Under the pieces are notes generated by a model. That model had not been told where the DNA came from. It saw nothing but the letters and a program-made list of their open reading frames with translations, and ran no database searches. 64,000 bases of DNA from Pelagimonas varians (GTDB lineage: Bacteria; Pseudomonadota; Alphaproteobacteria; Rhodobacterales; Rhodobacteraceae), in assembly GCF_003208435.1 (NCBI RefSeq), contig NZ_QKMF01000004.1, positions 248,001-312,000 of the forward strand, in the 5' to 3' direction. Below are positions 41,848-52,510 of the stretch, in pieces. The translations under genes and the position numbers were made by a program. Position 1 is the first letter of the stretch. The number at the start of each line of letters is the position of its first letter.

Positions 41848-44800
41848 ATGAAAATCGAGCGCAAGTTTACCAAAGCAGGCCAAGACGCATATGAGGGTGT
41901 CGAATTCGTCACCACCAGCTCTGAAATCCGCAATCCGGACGGGACTGTTGTCTTCTCTAATGACAATCTCGAAGTGCCGGCAAAGTGGAGCCAGGTCGCC
42001 AGCGATGTGATTGCGCAAAAGTATTTTCGAAAAGCCGGTGTTCCCGTTGCACTGAAATCCGTTCCCGAGGACGGTGTTCCTGAGTTTTTGTGGCGGTCCG
42101 TGCCCGCAGTAAAAGGCACCAAGGAAATCGGCGAGCATTCTGCCAAGCAGGTGTTTGACCGTCTGGCGGGCGCTTGGGCCTATTGGGCATGGAAGGGGGG
42201 CTATTTCACCACCGACGAAGATGCCCGCGCCTATTTCGACGAAATGCGCTATATGCTGGCCACGCAGATGGCCGCGCCAAACAGCCCGCAGTGGTTCAAC
42301 ACAGGTTTACATTGGGCCTACGGTATCGACGGTCCCGGTCAGGGCCATTTTTATGTCGACTACAAGACCGGCAAGCTGACCGCCTCTGACAGCGCTTATG
42401 AGCACCCACAGCCGCATGCCTGCTTTATTCAGTCCGTCAGCGATGATCTGGTCAAAGAAGGCGGCATCATGGACCTGTGGGTCCGCGAGGCGCGCTTGTT
42501 CAAATACGGTTCCGGCACTGGCACCAACTTTTCGTCACTGCGTGCCGAGGGCGAATCGCTTTCGGGGGGCGGCAAGTCGTCTGGCCTGATGGGCTTTTTG
42601 AAGATTGGTGACCGCGCTGCTGGCGCAATCAAGTCGGGCGGCACAACGCGCCGCGCCGCGAAAATGGTGATTTGCGACGCCGATCACCCCGATATCGAAG
42701 AATTCATCAACTGGAAGGTCAAGGAAGAGCAAAAAGTTGCTTCCATTGTCGCCGGTTCAAAAATGCACGAGAAAATGCTGAACGGCATTTTCGATGCAAT
42801 CAAAGCTTGGGATGGCGCTGTTGAAGCGGCCTATAACCCCAAAGAAAACGCGGGCCTGAAAACTGCCATTCGCGACGCTAAAAAGACGATGATCCCAGAG
42901 ACATACGTCAAGCGCGTTCTCGACTATGCAAAACAGGGCTACGCAAGCATCGAATTCCCGACCTATGACACCGATTGGGACAGCGAAGCATACGCTTCGG
43001 TTTCGGGCCAAAACTCGAACAACTCGATTCGCGTCACCGATGCCTTCCTGAAGGCTGTCAAAGAAGACAAAGATTGGGAATTGATCCGCCGCACCGATGG
43101 CTCGGTCGCCAAAACCATCAAAGCCCGTGATCTTTGGGAAAATGTTGGCCATGCTGCATGGGCCTGCGCCGATCCCGGAATCCAGTTCCACGACACCGTG
43201 AACGCGTGGCACACGTGCCCCGAAGATGGCGCGATCCGCGGATCAAACCCGTGTTCGGAATACATGTTTCTGGATGACACCGCCTGTAACCTAGCGTCGA
43301 TGAACCTGCTGACCTTTTTGGACGGTGACCGCTTCGATGCCGAAAGCTATATGCACGCGACCCGCCTATGGACCCTGACGCTCGAAGTCAGTGTGACCAT
43401 GGCGCAGTTCCCTTCTAAAGAGATTGCGCAGCGGTCTTACGACTTCCGTACCTTGGGTCTGGGCTATGCCAATATCGGCGGTTTGTTGATGAACCTCGGC
43501 TTTGGCTATGACTCGGTCGAAGGTCGGGCGCTGGCCGGATCGCTGACCGCAATCATGACCGGCGTATCTTATGCGACTTCGGCTGAGATGGCTGGCGAAT
43601 TGGGGCCGTTCTCTGGCTACAAGCGCAACAAGGAACACATGCTGCGCGTCATCCGCAACCACCGGAACGCCGCCCATGGTGCAACCACTGGCTACGAGGG
43701 GCTGGACATCCAACCTGTGCCGCTGGATCACGCTGGTTGCCCCGATGGCACCTTGGTTGAGCTGGCCATGAGCTGCTGGGACGAAGCGCTGCGCCTTGGC
43801 AAACAGCACGGCTATCGCAATGCACAGGTTTCGGTGATTGCCCCGACCGGCACCATTGGTCTGGTCATGGATTGCGATACAACCGGTATCGAGCCTGACT
43901 TTGCATTGGTGAAATTCAAGAAACTTGCCGGTGGCGGGTATTTCAAGATCATCAACCGCTCGGTTCCTGCCGCGCTTGACACTTTGGGGTATTCCAGCGC
44001 GCAGATCGAAGAAATCATCAGCCATGCTGTCGGTCACCAGACCCTTGGCAATGCACCGGGTATCAATCACACCTCTTTGATCGGCCACGGTTTTGGTCCG
44101 GCCCAAATTGACAAGCTTGAGGCGGCCCTGCCGAGTGCCTTCGACATCCGCTTTGTGTTCAACCAATGGACCTTGGGCGAGGCGTTCTGCAAAGATGTTC
44201 TGGGCATTCCAACCGCAAAACTGAATGATCCGACCTTCGATTTGCTACGCCATCTGGGCTATACCAAAGCGGATGTTGATGCGGCGAATGATCATGTTTG
44301 CGGCACCATGACCCTTGAGGGTGCACCGCATTTGCGGACCGAAGACTATGCTGTCTTTGACTGTGCCAACCCATGCGGCAAAACCGGCAAACGCTATTTG
44401 TCAGTTAATGCGCATATCGACATGATGGCGGCTGCGCAGTCCTTTATCTCGGGGGCGATTTCCAAGACCATCAACATGGCAAATGACGCCACCATCGAAG
44501 ATTGCCAAGCTGCCTATGAACGCAGCTGGAAGATGGGTGTCAAAGCCAACGCGCTCTACCGTGACGGCTCGAAACTGTCCCAGCCTTTGGCATCTGCATT
44601 GGTCGAAGATGACGATGATGCGGCAGAGGTTCTGGAAACGGGTAATCCGGCAGCAAAAGCGCAGGTTCTGGCCGAAAAAATCGTTGAAAAGATCGTTGTC
44701 AAAGAGATCATCAAATCCGAGCGCACCAAGATGCCGGAACGCCGCAAGGGCTATACGCAAAAGGCCATCGTTGGCGGTCACAAAGTATATCTGCGCACTG

Positions 44801-45519
44801 GCGAATACGAAGGCGGTGCGCTTGGCGAAATCTTTATCGACATGCACAAAGAGGGTGCCGGTTTCCGTGCGATGATGAACAACTTTGCCATCGCGGTTTC
44901 AGTTGGTCTGCAATACGGCGTGCCGCTTGAGGAATTCGTAGACGCATTCACCTTCACCAAATTCGAGCCTGCGGGCATGGTGCAGGGCAACGACAGCATT
45001 AAAAATGCGACTTCCATCCTTGACTATATCTTCCGCGAATTGGCTGTGTCTTATCTGGATCGGACCGATCTGGCGCATGTTAAACCCGAAGGTGCATCCT
45101 TTGACGATCTTGGCCGCGGCCAAGAAGAGGGAGTTGCAAACGTCAAGGAACTGTCTGAAACTGCAGCGAATAAATCTCTGGCCGTGCTGAAACAGATCAG
45201 TTCAACCGGCTATTTGCGCAAACGGTTGCCGCAAGAATTGGTCGTATTGCAAGGCGGGCAGGCGGGCGGCATGGTCTTTGGCCAAACCGGCACTGATCCG
45301 GTGCAGGCGCTGAACACTTTGGTTCCGGAGACTTCTGACGGGCCAGTTGCGACAGCCGCAACAATGGAGACCAGCATGCCTGCCATGAACGCCGTCAGCC
45401 GCGCGAAAATGCAGGGCTACGAGGGCGAGGCCTGCGGCGACTGCGGGAACTACACACTGGTGCGCAACGGCACCTGTATGAAGTGCAACACCTGCGGATC
45501 GACATCCGGGTGCAGCTAA
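41848..45519 (+). CDS. nrdJ: Adenosylcobalamin-dependent (class II) ribonucleoside-diphosphate reductase
   Basis: The 1223-residue enzyme makes deoxyribonucleotides with coenzyme B12 and no oxygen. Visible are [16 protein letters not shown] near residue 145, [22 protein letters not shown], the active-site text [21 protein letters not shown] with catalytic Cys, [23 protein letters not shown], and [12 protein letters not shown]. The C-terminal tail carries a Cys-rich zinc-ribbon-like motif ([22 protein letters not shown]) that may relay electrons. ATG 41848 matches the family N-terminus ([11 protein letters not shown]); the frame is open to 41695 but that part is leader. Its control region suggests NrdR and DnaA input. 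It implies that the cell makes or imports B12. Confidence 0.95.
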   Translation: MKIERKFTKAGQDAYEGVEFVTTSSEIRNPDGTVVFSNDNLEVPAKWSQVASDVIAQKYFRKAGVPVALKSVPEDGVPEFLWRSVPAVKGTKEIGEHSAKQVFDRLAGAWAYWAWKGGYFTTDEDARAYFDEMRYMLATQMAAPNSPQWFNTGLHWAYGIDGPGQGHFYVDYKTGKLTASDSAYEHPQPHACFIQSVSDDLVKEGGIMDLWVREARLFKYGSGTGTNFSSLRAEGESLSGGGKSSGLMGFLKIGDRAAGAIKSGGTTRRAAKMVICDADHPDIEEFINWKVKEEQKVASIVAGSKMHEKMLNGIFDAIKAWDGAVEAAYNPKENAGLKTAIRDAKKTMIPETYVKRVLDYAKQGYASIEFPTYDTDWDSEAYASVSGQNSNNSIRVTDAFLKAVKEDKDWELIRRTDGSVAKTIKARDLWENVGHAAWACADPGIQFHDTVNAWHTCPEDGAIRGSNPCSEYMFLDDTACNLASMNLLTFLDGDRFDAESYMHATRLWTLTLEVSVTMAQFPSKEIAQRSYDFRTLGLGYANIGGLLMNLGFGYDSVEGRALAGSLTAIMTGVSYATSAEMAGELGPFSGYKRNKEHMLRVIRNHRNAAHGATTGYEGLDIQPVPLDHAGCPDGTLVELAMSCWDEALRLGKQHGYRNAQVSVIAPTGTIGLVMDCDTTGIEPDFALVKFKKLAGGGYFKIINRSVPAALDTLGYSSAQIEEIISHAVGHQTLGNAPGINHTSLIGHGFGPAQIDKLEAALPSAFDIRFVFNQWTLGEAFCKDVLGIPTAKLNDPTFDLLRHLGYTKADVDAANDHVCGTMTLEGAPHLRTEDYAVFDCANPCGKTGKRYLSVNAHIDMMAAAQSFISGAISKTINMANDATIEDCQAAYERSWKMGVKANALYRDGSKLSQPLASALVEDDDDAAEVLETGNPAAKAQVLAEKIVEKIVVKEIIKSERTKMPERRKGYTQKAIVGGHKVYLRTGEYEGGALGEIFIDMHKEGAGFRAMMNNFAIAVSVGLQYGVPLEEFVDAFTFTKFEPAGMVQGNDSIKNATSILDYIFRELAVSYLDRTDLAHVKPEGASFDDLGRGQEEGVANVKELSETAANKSLAVLKQISSTGYLRKRLPQELVVLQGGQAGGMVFGQTGTDPVQALNTLVPETSDGPVATAATMETSMPAMNAVSRAKMQGYEGEACGDCGNYTLVRNGTCMKCNTCGSTSGCS

Positions 45520-45529
45520 CACACAAGAC

Positions 45530-45556
45530 AAAGGGCAGGTGGTAAACCTGCCCTTT
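45530..45556 (+). terminator. Rho-independent terminator of nrdJ
   Basis: AAAGGGCAGGT (45530-45540) pairs perfectly with ACCTGCCCTTT (45546-45556) around a 5-base loop, followed by GCAGTTTT. It lies ten bases after the nrdJ stop codon. Confidence 0.85.
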
Positions 45557-45593
45557 GCAGTTTTCTGGGGTACGTGCGCGTATCCTGAACGGA

Positions 45594-45680
45594 GATAGGG
45601 CCGCAGGCAAAATCAAGGGCGGTGAAACATAGGAGCCCTATCGACGAAACTAGACGGGTCCCTTAGGGGGCCCTTTTTTT
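45594..45680 (+). ncRNA. Candidate small RNA with its own terminator
   Basis: After the nrdJ terminator there is a perfect 8-bp inverted repeat GATAGGGC (45594-45601) / GCCCTATC (45635-45642) enclosing 33 bases. A second hairpin follows, GGGTCCC (45656-45662) with GGGGCCC (45667-45673, one G-T pair), then seven T residues. A TATCCT at 45581-45586 could be a -10 box. No protein frame fits. This layout, hairpin plus strong terminator separate from the flanking genes, suggests a short stable transcript, though the second terminator might only back up the first. Confidence 0.35.
45656..45680 (+). terminator. Strong rho-independent terminator
   Basis: The hairpin GGGTCCC-TTAG-GGGGCCC is followed by TTTTTTT at 45674-45680. 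It is separate from the nrdJ terminator 100 bases upstream and precedes the glycosyltransferase gene. Confidence 0.75.
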
Positions 45681-45765
45681 GTGCGCTGGGTTCGATTTCA
45701 AGGGTACCTTGGGCTGTTGCGACCTTTGGCTATGGGTTAGATTTGGTGTCAAAGGGGACATACCT

Positions 45766-46635
45766 ATGAAAATCGCAGCTTTGACCATGGTACACCGCGA
45801 CCACTGGGCCTTGTCGCGCTGGTATGCCCATCACGCGGCGCATTTTGGGCCGGAGAACCTGTTTATTGTAGCGCATGGTGCCGATCCTCTGATTCAGGAA
45901 ATTTGCCCCAAAGCCAGTGTTTTAACCATTGCCCGCGATGGGTTTGACGATTTCGATAAAAAACGCGGTGCCGTTTTAGATGGAATTCACTCCGGGCTGT
46001 CAGCTGTCTATGATTGGGTTGTCCGAACCGATGCGGATGAGCTGATTTGTTATGATCCCGATCAGTACGGCTCTTTGGCCGAGGCGATTATAGGCGATCA
46101 CGGCGCGCCTGTTGTCACGGCTTTGGGCTTTGATCTGGTTGAAATGCCCGGTGACGCGCCAATAGCAGAAGGACCGGTGTTTGGGCAGCGCCGTCATATT
46201 GCCTTTAGCGGGCATTATTCCAAGGCGGTCGCATCCCGGCGGGCCATCGATTTTTCCCTGCACGGCGTCCGTGTTGCGGCGCGCAGATTGGCTGGCTTTC
46301 CCTTTGAAATGCCAAGGGGGCTATTTTTGGCCCATTTAAAATACGCCAATACGGCGGCCTTAGAGGACGCAAGCAAGGTGCGGATGCAGGTGGGAAATTC
46401 CGGCGGGCACGGCTTGCCCGGGGCCGGATGGCAGGCCGCGGAGGCAGATTCGGTGGCGTTTAAAGCCGTTTTTGCGGACAAACCGGTGTTGCCGTGGGAA
46501 AAGGCCGAGGCCAAAGCCCATGCGACCCTTTCCATCAAGCCGGCACGTTTAGAGCGGCACAACGTCGTAAAAGCCCGAGCGTTGAAGCTGCCATTTCGAA
46601 CGCAAATACCGCCAAGATTTCACGGGCAGGGATAG
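45766..46635 (+). CDS. Glycosyltransferase family 2-type protein (Glyco_tranf_2_4)
   Basis: The protein has 289 residues from ATG 45766, which follows AAGGGG. It has a single GT-A domain that starts KIAALTMVHRDHWALSRWYAHHAAHFGPENLFIVAHG, with a D-x-D-type motif in VVRTDADELICYD near residue 100, and a later block RGLFLAHLKYAN. Proteins of this family add sugars to surface glycans or lipids; the acceptor is unknown. It ends convergently with icd, with a shared hairpin between. Confidence 0.75.
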   Translation: MKIAALTMVHRDHWALSRWYAHHAAHFGPENLFIVAHGADPLIQEICPKASVLTIARDGFDDFDKKRGAVLDGIHSGLSAVYDWVVRTDADELICYDPDQYGSLAEAIIGDHGAPVVTALGFDLVEMPGDAPIAEGPVFGQRRHIAFSGHYSKAVASRRAIDFSLHGVRVAARRLAGFPFEMPRGLFLAHLKYANTAALEDASKVRMQVGNSGGHGLPGAGWQAAEADSVAFKAVFADKPVLPWEKAEAKAHATLSIKPARLERHNVVKARALKLPFRTQIPPRFHGQG

Positions 46636-46661
46636 GCCGGAAGGCGTGCAAAACTCACGAC

Positions 46662-46689
46662 GTCCGAAGCCCCAAATCAGGCTTCGGAC
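46662..46689. terminator. Hairpin between convergent glycosyltransferase and icd genes
   Basis: GTCCGAAGCC (46662-46671) and GGCTTCGGAC (46680-46689) form a perfect 10-bp stem with an 8-base loop. It probably ends transcription from both sides, although T-runs are short. Confidence 0.6.
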
Positions 46690-46704
46690 ATTTGTTGGTT
46701 GACG

Positions 46705-47919
46705 TTAGCCAGCCAGTGCTTTGTTCAGGTTTTCGTCAATCTTTTCAAGGAAGCCCATGGTTGTGAGCCAGCCCTGATTGGGACCAACCAACAGGGCCAG
46801 ATCCTTGGTCATATGTCCGGATTCCACCGTATCGATGATCACCTTTTCAAGCGTTTCGGCAAAGCCCTGCAGCGCTTCGTTTTCATCCAGCTTCGCACGG
46901 TGCTTAAGCGCTCCGGTCCACGCATAGATGGACGCGATCGAGTTGGTAGACGTCGCTTCACCGGCCTGATGTTGGCGATAATGGCGGGTGACGGTGCCGT
47001 GGGCGGCCTCGGCCTCAACGATCTTGCCATCCGGTGTCATCAACTGCGATGCCATCATGCCCAATGACCCAAAACCTTGTGCCACGGTATCGGATTGTAC
47101 GTCGCCGTCATAGTTTTTGCAGGCCCAGACAAAGCCGCCGTTCCATTTCAAAGCACAAGCCACCATGTCATCGATCAGACGGTGTTGGTATTCAATACCG
47201 GCTTCCTTGAATTGGGCTTCAAACTCTTCTTCAAAAATCTCCTGAAACAGGTCTTTGAAACGACCGTCGTAGGCCTTGAGAATGGTGTTTTTGGTCGACA
47301 AATAGACCGGCCAGCCCAGATTGAGCCCGTAATTCAGGGATGCGCGGGCGAAATCACGAATGGAATCGTCCAGATTGTACATGCCCATAGTGACGCCGGC
47401 ACTTGGCGCGTCATAGATTTCTTTTTCGATGACAGTGCCGTCGTCGCCCTCGAATTTCATCGTGATCTTGCCCTTACCGGGAAAGCGGAAATCCGTGGCT
47501 TTGTATTGATCGCCAAAGGCATGACGGCCCACAACGATCGGCTGTGTCCAACCGGGAACAAGGCGCGGCACGTTTTTGCAAATAATCGGCTGGCGGAACA
47601 CAACACCACCCAGGATGTTGCGGATGGTGCCATTTGGGCTGCGCCACATTTTTTTCAGCCCAAATTCCTCAACCCGCTGCTCATCCGGAGTGATCGTTGC
47701 ACACTTTACGGCAACGCCAACCTCCTTGGTTTTTTCGGCGGCGTCGATGGTGATTTGGTCCTCGGTCCGGTCGCGTTCTTCGATGCCCAGATCATAATAG
47801 AGCAAATCAATGTCAAGGTAGGGCAAAATCAAATTGTCTTTGATGAAATGCCAAATAATACGGGTCATTTCATCCCCGTCCATTTCAACAATCGGATTCG
47901 TTACCTTGATCTTGGTCAT
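46705..47919 (-). CDS. icd: NADP-dependent isocitrate dehydrogenase
   Basis: The 404-residue TCA-cycle enzyme is of the homodimeric, eukaryote-like type. It contains [19 protein letters not shown] at the N-terminus, [87 protein letters not shown] and [26 protein letters not shown]. It is a single-gene unit ending at the hairpin above. Confidence 0.96.
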   Translation of the reverse strand: MTKIKVTNPIVEMDGDEMTRIIWHFIKDNLILPYLDIDLLYYDLGIEERDRTEDQITIDAAEKTKEVGVAVKCATITPDEQRVEEFGLKKMWRSPNGTIRNILGGVVFRQPIICKNVPRLVPGWTQPIVVGRHAFGDQYKATDFRFPGKGKITMKFEGDDGTVIEKEIYDAPSAGVTMGMYNLDDSIRDFARASLNYGLNLGWPVYLSTKNTILKAYDGRFKDLFQEIFEEEFEAQFKEAGIEYQHRLIDDMVACALKWNGGFVWACKNYDGDVQSDTVAQGFGSLGMMASQLMTPDGKIVEAEAAHGTVTRHYRQHQAGEATSTNSIASIYAWTGALKHRAKLDENEALQGFAETLEKVIIDTVESGHMTKDLALLVGPNQGWLTTMGFLEKIDENLNKALAG

Positions 47920-48223
47920 CGCAATCTCACTTTACTGGCGCGTGTGTTTGAACGCTTCATAACCTACTTTGGTTGCTGAGAAAAGACTGTATGCAATGGT
48001 ATACTGAAATCACATCAAAAGAATGGCGGCAATTGAAGGCAGTTTCTTGGCGGCGTTAAAGGCTGCGAAACGCAACTGGTGTAGCGATGAATGGGGGTAC
48101 AAAGACCTGCATCGTCTGATTTGGAATGGCATTTCACCCAAAAATGGATTGGTCCGCAGGCTGCGTACAAAAAGTATCTGGTCCCTGTACAGGCAGGGTG
48201 TTGGTGAGATGGAGAGCAGTTTG
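47920..48223. other. Divergent control region between icd and the chemotaxis receptor gene
   Basis: About 300 bases carry the promoters of the two divergent genes. The receptor's frame is open back to 48023, but the added 67 residues have no ribosome site and look unlike receptor N-termini. No clear repeats or operators were seen. Confidence 0.4.
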
Positions 48224-49768
48224 ATGAGTGTTTTGTTGCGGGTTTCTGAAAGGCTCCAAGCTTGGGATCTTCCTTTGATGACATCCTTGTTTTTGGTGCC
48301 CATTACTTTGTTTTCAGCCGCATTCGCAGGCTCTTCTCTGGCCGTGGCCGCAGTCGGTTCTCTGGGGATGGCAGCGGCAGCTGTGTTGTCCCATCGCTTG
48401 GCACCCAAATTTTCCGACTATATAAAAACCGCCTCTGTTTTGGGGCAAACGATGTTGATCACGGCACTGTTCGAAGGGCATGCGTGGCAAACAGACACCC
48501 ACGTTTTGTATTTTGCATTTTTGGCTTTGGTGTCAACAATGGGTCGTATTCCTGTGCTGTTTTGGGCAAGTAGCCTGACAATCGCGCATCAGATGGTATT
48601 GGCTACCGTTGCTCCAAGTTTGCTGTTTCCTTCCGCCGGATTGGTTGAGAATCTGACGCGCAGCGGTTTTCACAGTGGCGTGGTTCTGATCGAAGCGTTC
48701 ATTTTGGCCATCGCGATTGCGCAGCGCACCGCTGACGCACGAAAAATTGAGATTAAAAGCAAAGAGTTGGAGGCAGAGACGCGTCTCACCGCTGATGCGC
48801 ACAAAGATGCGCAAGAGGCGCATGAAAAAGCCAGAAGTGTGATTGCCGCCTTGCGAAACACCCTAACGCAATTGGCAGGTCGCAATTTGACGTGTCACAT
48901 TCAGGACGGATTTCCTGAAGAATACGATGTCTTGCGGGAAGATTTTAACATCGCGGTTGAAACCCTTCGTGAAGCATTTTCGCGAGCAGATGGGGTTGCG
49001 GATGAGCTGGCGCTTGATGCGATGCAACTGGTCAAAGCGGTGCATAGCATGTCTCAGCTTACTGATGCGCAGGCAGGTTCCCTAACTGACATGAACACGA
49101 CGGCGACTGAGTTAAAAGCCGCGTTGGCAAAAACGGCTGAGCAGGCCAGCCACGCGGCCATGAGCGCTGGTGAAGTGCGCTCCAGTGCGATGCAGGGCGG
49201 TGAGGTTACTCAAAACGCTATTGAAGCCATGCAGATGATTGAATCTTCATCGCGCGAAATCTCACAAATCGTCGACTTGATTGATGATGTATCGTTTCAA
49301 ACCAACCTTTTGGCGCTTAATGCTGGTGTTGAGGCTGCACGTGCCGGAGAAGCAGGCAAAGGGTTCGCTGTTGTGGCTGCCGAAGTCAGACAGCTGGCCC
49401 AAAGCACTTCTGAGGCGGCCAGTGGAATCAAACGTCTGATCACAAAAAGCAGCGATCAGGTCAGTAGTGGAGCCGAATTGGTGAATGCCGCCGGTCGCCA
49501 CCTAGAGCAAATTGAAGGCAAAATTGCGGAGATGGATGGTTTGGCATCCTCAATTTCTGATCAAAACCATCAGCAGGCCGAGGCATTGGCACGGCTACAT
49601 GGGATGGTCGAGAAAGCCGACACCGAAACAAAGAAAACGGTGGAAATGGGGGGGCAGCTTGGTGCCATGAGCCGCCGTTTGACCATGGCCTCCAAAAAAC
49701 TGTCCGAAGATTTGGCGGCCTTTTCCCTAACTGATGAAGATTTGTTGGACGGGGCTAAGGCGGCTTAG
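48224..49768 (+). CDS. Methyl-accepting chemotaxis protein with a multi-helix membrane domain
   Basis: The protein has about 514 residues. The start ATG 48224 follows GGAGAG; ATG 48209 is an alternative. The first ~160 residues contain five or six hydrophobic helices and no large periplasmic loop, so sensing is probably within or near the membrane. A coiled-coil stretch (residues about 165-225, [20 protein letters not shown]) and a HAMP-like segment ([23 protein letters not shown]) follow. The signalling domain carries the hairpin tip [40 protein letters not shown]. It relays signals to CheA/CheW, none of which are nearby. Confidence 0.88.
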   Translation: MSVLLRVSERLQAWDLPLMTSLFLVPITLFSAAFAGSSLAVAAVGSLGMAAAAVLSHRLAPKFSDYIKTASVLGQTMLITALFEGHAWQTDTHVLYFAFLALVSTMGRIPVLFWASSLTIAHQMVLATVAPSLLFPSAGLVENLTRSGFHSGVVLIEAFILAIAIAQRTADARKIEIKSKELEAETRLTADAHKDAQEAHEKARSVIAALRNTLTQLAGRNLTCHIQDGFPEEYDVLREDFNIAVETLREAFSRADGVADELALDAMQLVKAVHSMSQLTDAQAGSLTDMNTTATELKAALAKTAEQASHAAMSAGEVRSSAMQGGEVTQNAIEAMQMIESSSREISQIVDLIDDVSFQTNLLALNAGVEAARAGEAGKGFAVVAAEVRQLAQSTSEAASGIKRLITKSSDQVSSGAELVNAAGRHLEQIEGKIAEMDGLASSISDQNHQQAEALARLHGMVEKADTETKKTVEMGGQLGAMSRRLTMASKKLSEDLAAFSLTDEDLLDGAKAA

Positions 49769-49776
49769 CCCTCTAA

Positions 49777-50988
49777 TTAGGCGGACGCATGCGACCTTTC
49801 GGCCTTTGCCATGAACAGCATCGTGATCAAAGCGAAGGCTGTGTATGTCAAAATACCCAGTACCAAGGGCGTGATGGTTCCGGAAAAGCTAAGGCTAATC
49901 GGGGCGGCCAACAAAACCGCCACAACCGTCGCGATAAATCCCATGATGGACGCGGCCAGTCCTGCGATATTGCCCATGGGCTCCATTGCGATGGCGTTCA
50001 GATTTCCCAACGTCAGACCAACTTGGAAAAACACGGTCGTTTGCCAAATCACAAATGTATAAAAGGCTGCATCGCCGGAGATGCCCATGATCACGCTGCC
50101 CAACATCACCGAGCTGAACAACATTTGAGCCCGTAAAATTCCTGACACAAGACGCCGCATACCGACCCGCATCACCAAGGTCGCATTCACAAATCCAGAG
50201 GTTCCAGCCAGCACCGCGACGCCGCCAAACCAGTAGGGAAAGCTGTCGGCCCGCCCGAATACTTCATCATAAACAGGTTGAACCATCGAAACCATTGAAA
50301 ACAAGATCGCGAAACAAAAGCCTTGCGCGACAATCGACAAACGGACCACTGGGTTTCGAAACATATCGCAGGTCGCCGACCACAGTGACCGCGCCGTAAA
50401 GGGGCGGCGTTTATCAACGGGCAATGTTTCAGGTAGACGCAGAGCAAACCATAAACTTGAAATACCGGCAAATATTGCGAAGGACCAAAAAACTGCGGGC
50501 CACCCGCTCCAGGCAATTAAAATGGATCCAAACAGTGGGGCGATTGCTGGCACCATGGTGAAAATGATCATCACAAAAGAAATGGTTCGGGCCATTTCCC
50601 GCCCGGAAAACAGATCCCGTAAAACTGCCATCGACACGACCCGTGGGCCAGCCGCGCCGAGCCCCTGGACAAAGCGGGTTACCAATAGCATTTCCAGACT
50701 GTCGGATTTTGCTGCGATAAGAGCGGCGATGATATAAAGGCAGCCGCCTCCAAGCACGACAGGTTTGCGCCCCAACCAATCTGATAAGGGGCCAGTGATC
50801 AGCGTTCCGACCCCCATGCCAAAGACAAAGCTCGTCACTACAAATTGTGCCCGATTCACGTCTTGCGGGGTCAAGGTTTCCGCGATTTCCGGGAGCGCGG
50901 GCAACATTGCATCGATTGAAAAGGCTATCGTGGCAAAAAGCATCGCAATAATTGAGATAATTTCAAGCTTTGAAGGAAGGGCGCGCAT
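49777..50988 (-). CDS. MFS multidrug-resistance transporter (Bcr/CflA family)
   Basis: A 403-residue twelve-helix exporter with the DHA1 motifs: motif A-like GPLSDWLGRKPVVLGG near residue 65-80, motif D1 (DAMLPALPEIAETL) in helix one, RFVQGLGAAGPRVVSMAVLRDLF (motif C region), and a second-half GSVIMGISGDAA-like loop. Substrates cannot be predicted. It ends eight bases past the receptor gene, convergently. Confidence 0.87.
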   Translation of the reverse strand: MRALPSKLEIISIIAMLFATIAFSIDAMLPALPEIAETLTPQDVNRAQFVVTSFVFGMGVGTLITGPLSDWLGRKPVVLGGGCLYIIAALIAAKSDSLEMLLVTRFVQGLGAAGPRVVSMAVLRDLFSGREMARTISFVMIIFTMVPAIAPLFGSILIAWSGWPAVFWSFAIFAGISSLWFALRLPETLPVDKRRPFTARSLWSATCDMFRNPVVRLSIVAQGFCFAILFSMVSMVQPVYDEVFGRADSFPYWFGGVAVLAGTSGFVNATLVMRVGMRRLVSGILRAQMLFSSVMLGSVIMGISGDAAFYTFVIWQTTVFFQVGLTLGNLNAIAMEPMGNIAGLAASIMGFIATVVAVLLAAPISLSFSGTITPLVLGILTYTAFALITMLFMAKAERSHASA

Positions 50989-51121
50989 AAAACCTCGCAG
51001 GCAAAGACAAGCGCGTAGCAGCCATCGCTTTGAAAGAACAGGTCGATCCGGTGCGAATTTTGCGCTTTATTAATCCGATTAAATCTGTCAGGTAATGCGA
51101 AATCAAAATAGGAGACCACCA

Positions 51122-51436
51122 ATGCCCCACATCCGCAGTTTAACCGCAGCCGCGCTTTTCCTTGTCGGAACAGGCGCGTTTGCGTCTGGCCCAGGAGAAA
51201 ACCATGGCGGCGAAGCCTACCTTGACGGTGGCGTTTTCACATATGATGTATTTGAACAGTCGGTGGATCACGTCGATTTGGAAAACTGTCCAACAGAGTT
51301 CGATCCGGATGTTGTTTTCTGCCGCATGACATTGGCCTCTGAGATGGCCAACATCTTTGTGTTTGCATTTGACGGTGACCAGCCACTTTTGGCGGTCAAA
51401 AGCTATGAACTTGGCGAAGACTTCTTGCCGTTCTAA
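51122..51436 (+). CDS. Small secreted protein of unknown function
   Basis: The 104-residue protein starts at ATG 51122 behind AGGAGA. A signal peptide is clear (hydrophobic core ALFLVGTGAFASG, about 1-22). The mature part is acidic, with the pair CPTEFDPDVVFCR, whose two Cys could form a disulfide, and ends DFLPF. No known domain recognised. Its end overlaps the K+ channel gene by four bases in convergent orientation. Confidence 0.7.
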   Translation: MPHIRSLTAAALFLVGTGAFASGPGENHGGEAYLDGGVFTYDVFEQSVDHVDLENCPTEFDPDVVFCRMTLASEMANIFVFAFDGDQPLLAVKSYELGEDFLPF

Positions 51437-51801
51437 GACCTGTAATCGGGTTCCTGATTGTCCGGAGCCCGATCTTGGTTGGCAGTCTGCGGTTCTTCAC
51501 GGCCCAGCGTTGCATGAAGAGTTTCGGTATGATGTTCACGTCGGCGAATTGCGTAATGGCCGAATTGTTGGATCGCAGCTGCAAAAATCCCCAGCCCGGT
51601 AATGATAAAAACGGTGGTTCCAATTTTTCCGATAGCAGTGGCGGGCACCAGTTCCCCGTAACCAACCGTCGATAGGGTGACCACAGTAAAGAAATACGAA
51701 TCCAGCCAGGACCATTCTTCAACAACGTGAAAAAAAACAGTTCCGATTGAAATCACCGCGATCATCATGGCGACCAATGTCATCACCTTGTAGCCGTTCA
51801 T
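51433..51801 (-). CDS. Two-TM potassium channel-like protein
   Basis: A 122-residue protein from ATG 51801. It has a first helix (MTLVAMMIAVISIGTVFF), a pore loop with the selectivity filter TLSTVGYGEL, a second helix (GTTVFIITGLGIFAAAI), and a short charged cytoplasmic tail. The filter TVGYG is exact for K+ channels. There is no RCK domain, so gating would be simple. It overlaps the DsbA-family gene start by four bases (ATGA). Confidence 0.85.
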   Translation of the reverse strand: MNGYKVMTLVAMMIAVISIGTVFFHVVEEWSWLDSYFFTVVTLSTVGYGELVPATAIGKIGTTVFIITGLGIFAAAIQQFGHYAIRRREHHTETLHATLGREEPQTANQDRAPDNQEPDYRS

Positions 51802-52442
51802 GCGGATTGGCCTTCTCCTTGACGCAATTCCGCAATGACCTGCGCCCAAAGTTCCGGTGGCTGCGCACCCGGCACCGCATGTTTGCCAGCGACGATAAAG
51901 GTTGGCACTGAATTGATGCCCATACCGCGTGCAGCTGCATCGCGCTCAACAATTTCGCGCTTGTCTTCATCCAAAGACAAAAGACGCAACACCACGCTTG
52001 CGTCCATCGCACAGCCATCGGCAATATCGGCCAGAACGTCATGGTCCGAAATGTCCCGACCATCGACGAAATAGGCCTGAAACAAGGACGACACAACGGC
52101 GATTTGCGTGCCTTCAACACCGGACCAATGGATCAGCCGGTGTGCATCGACAGTGTTCGGAGTACGTTTGATCAAATCGAGATTAATGTCCAATCCGGCG
52201 GCAGCGGCGGCTTCATGCACGGGCATGTAGGCTTGGATCGCGCCATCCTTGCCTCCGAATTTGCCTTCGAGATAGGCACGGCGATCCATGCCTTCGGCTG
52301 GCATCGCTGGATTCAACATGAATGGCAGCCAGCGGATTTGGAATGGATGATCGTGATGATCGGCCAAGGCTTTGTCGAGATGGGCCTTTCCGATATAGCA
52401 CCAAGGGCAAATCGGGTCGGAAAAGATGTCGAGTTGGATCAT
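51798..52442 (-). CDS. DsbA-family oxidoreductase (FrnE-like)
   Basis: The 214-residue thioredoxin-fold protein starts at ATG 52442. The redox motif is CPWC (FSDPICPWCYIG, residues about 9-20), the cis-Pro is in SVPTFIVAGKHAV near the C-terminus, and the helical insertion between is typical of the FrnE/2-hydroxychromene-isomerase-like branch. No signal peptide, so it acts in the cytoplasm. It is translationally coupled to the channel gene. Substrate unknown. Confidence 0.85.
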   Translation of the reverse strand: MIQLDIFSDPICPWCYIGKAHLDKALADHHDHPFQIRWLPFMLNPAMPAEGMDRRAYLEGKFGGKDGAIQAYMPVHEAAAAAGLDINLDLIKRTPNTVDAHRLIHWSGVEGTQIAVVSSLFQAYFVDGRDISDHDVLADIADGCAMDASVVLRLLSLDEDKREIVERDAAARGMGINSVPTFIVAGKHAVPGAQPPELWAQVIAELRQGEGQSA

Positions 52443-52510
52443 GAATCGTGTCCTTTTGGCCGGCAACGACCCAGATGTATCAATGCAGTGCCCGAATGGC
52501 GAGGCTTGCG

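Noticed and set aside
43366-44166. 266-codon minus-strand frame inside nrdJ
   Set aside because: Antisense shadow of a highly conserved reductase; no domain or ribosome site.
47077-47979. 300-codon plus-strand frame opposite icd
   Set aside because: Antisense shadow of icd; the product lacks any recognisable motif.
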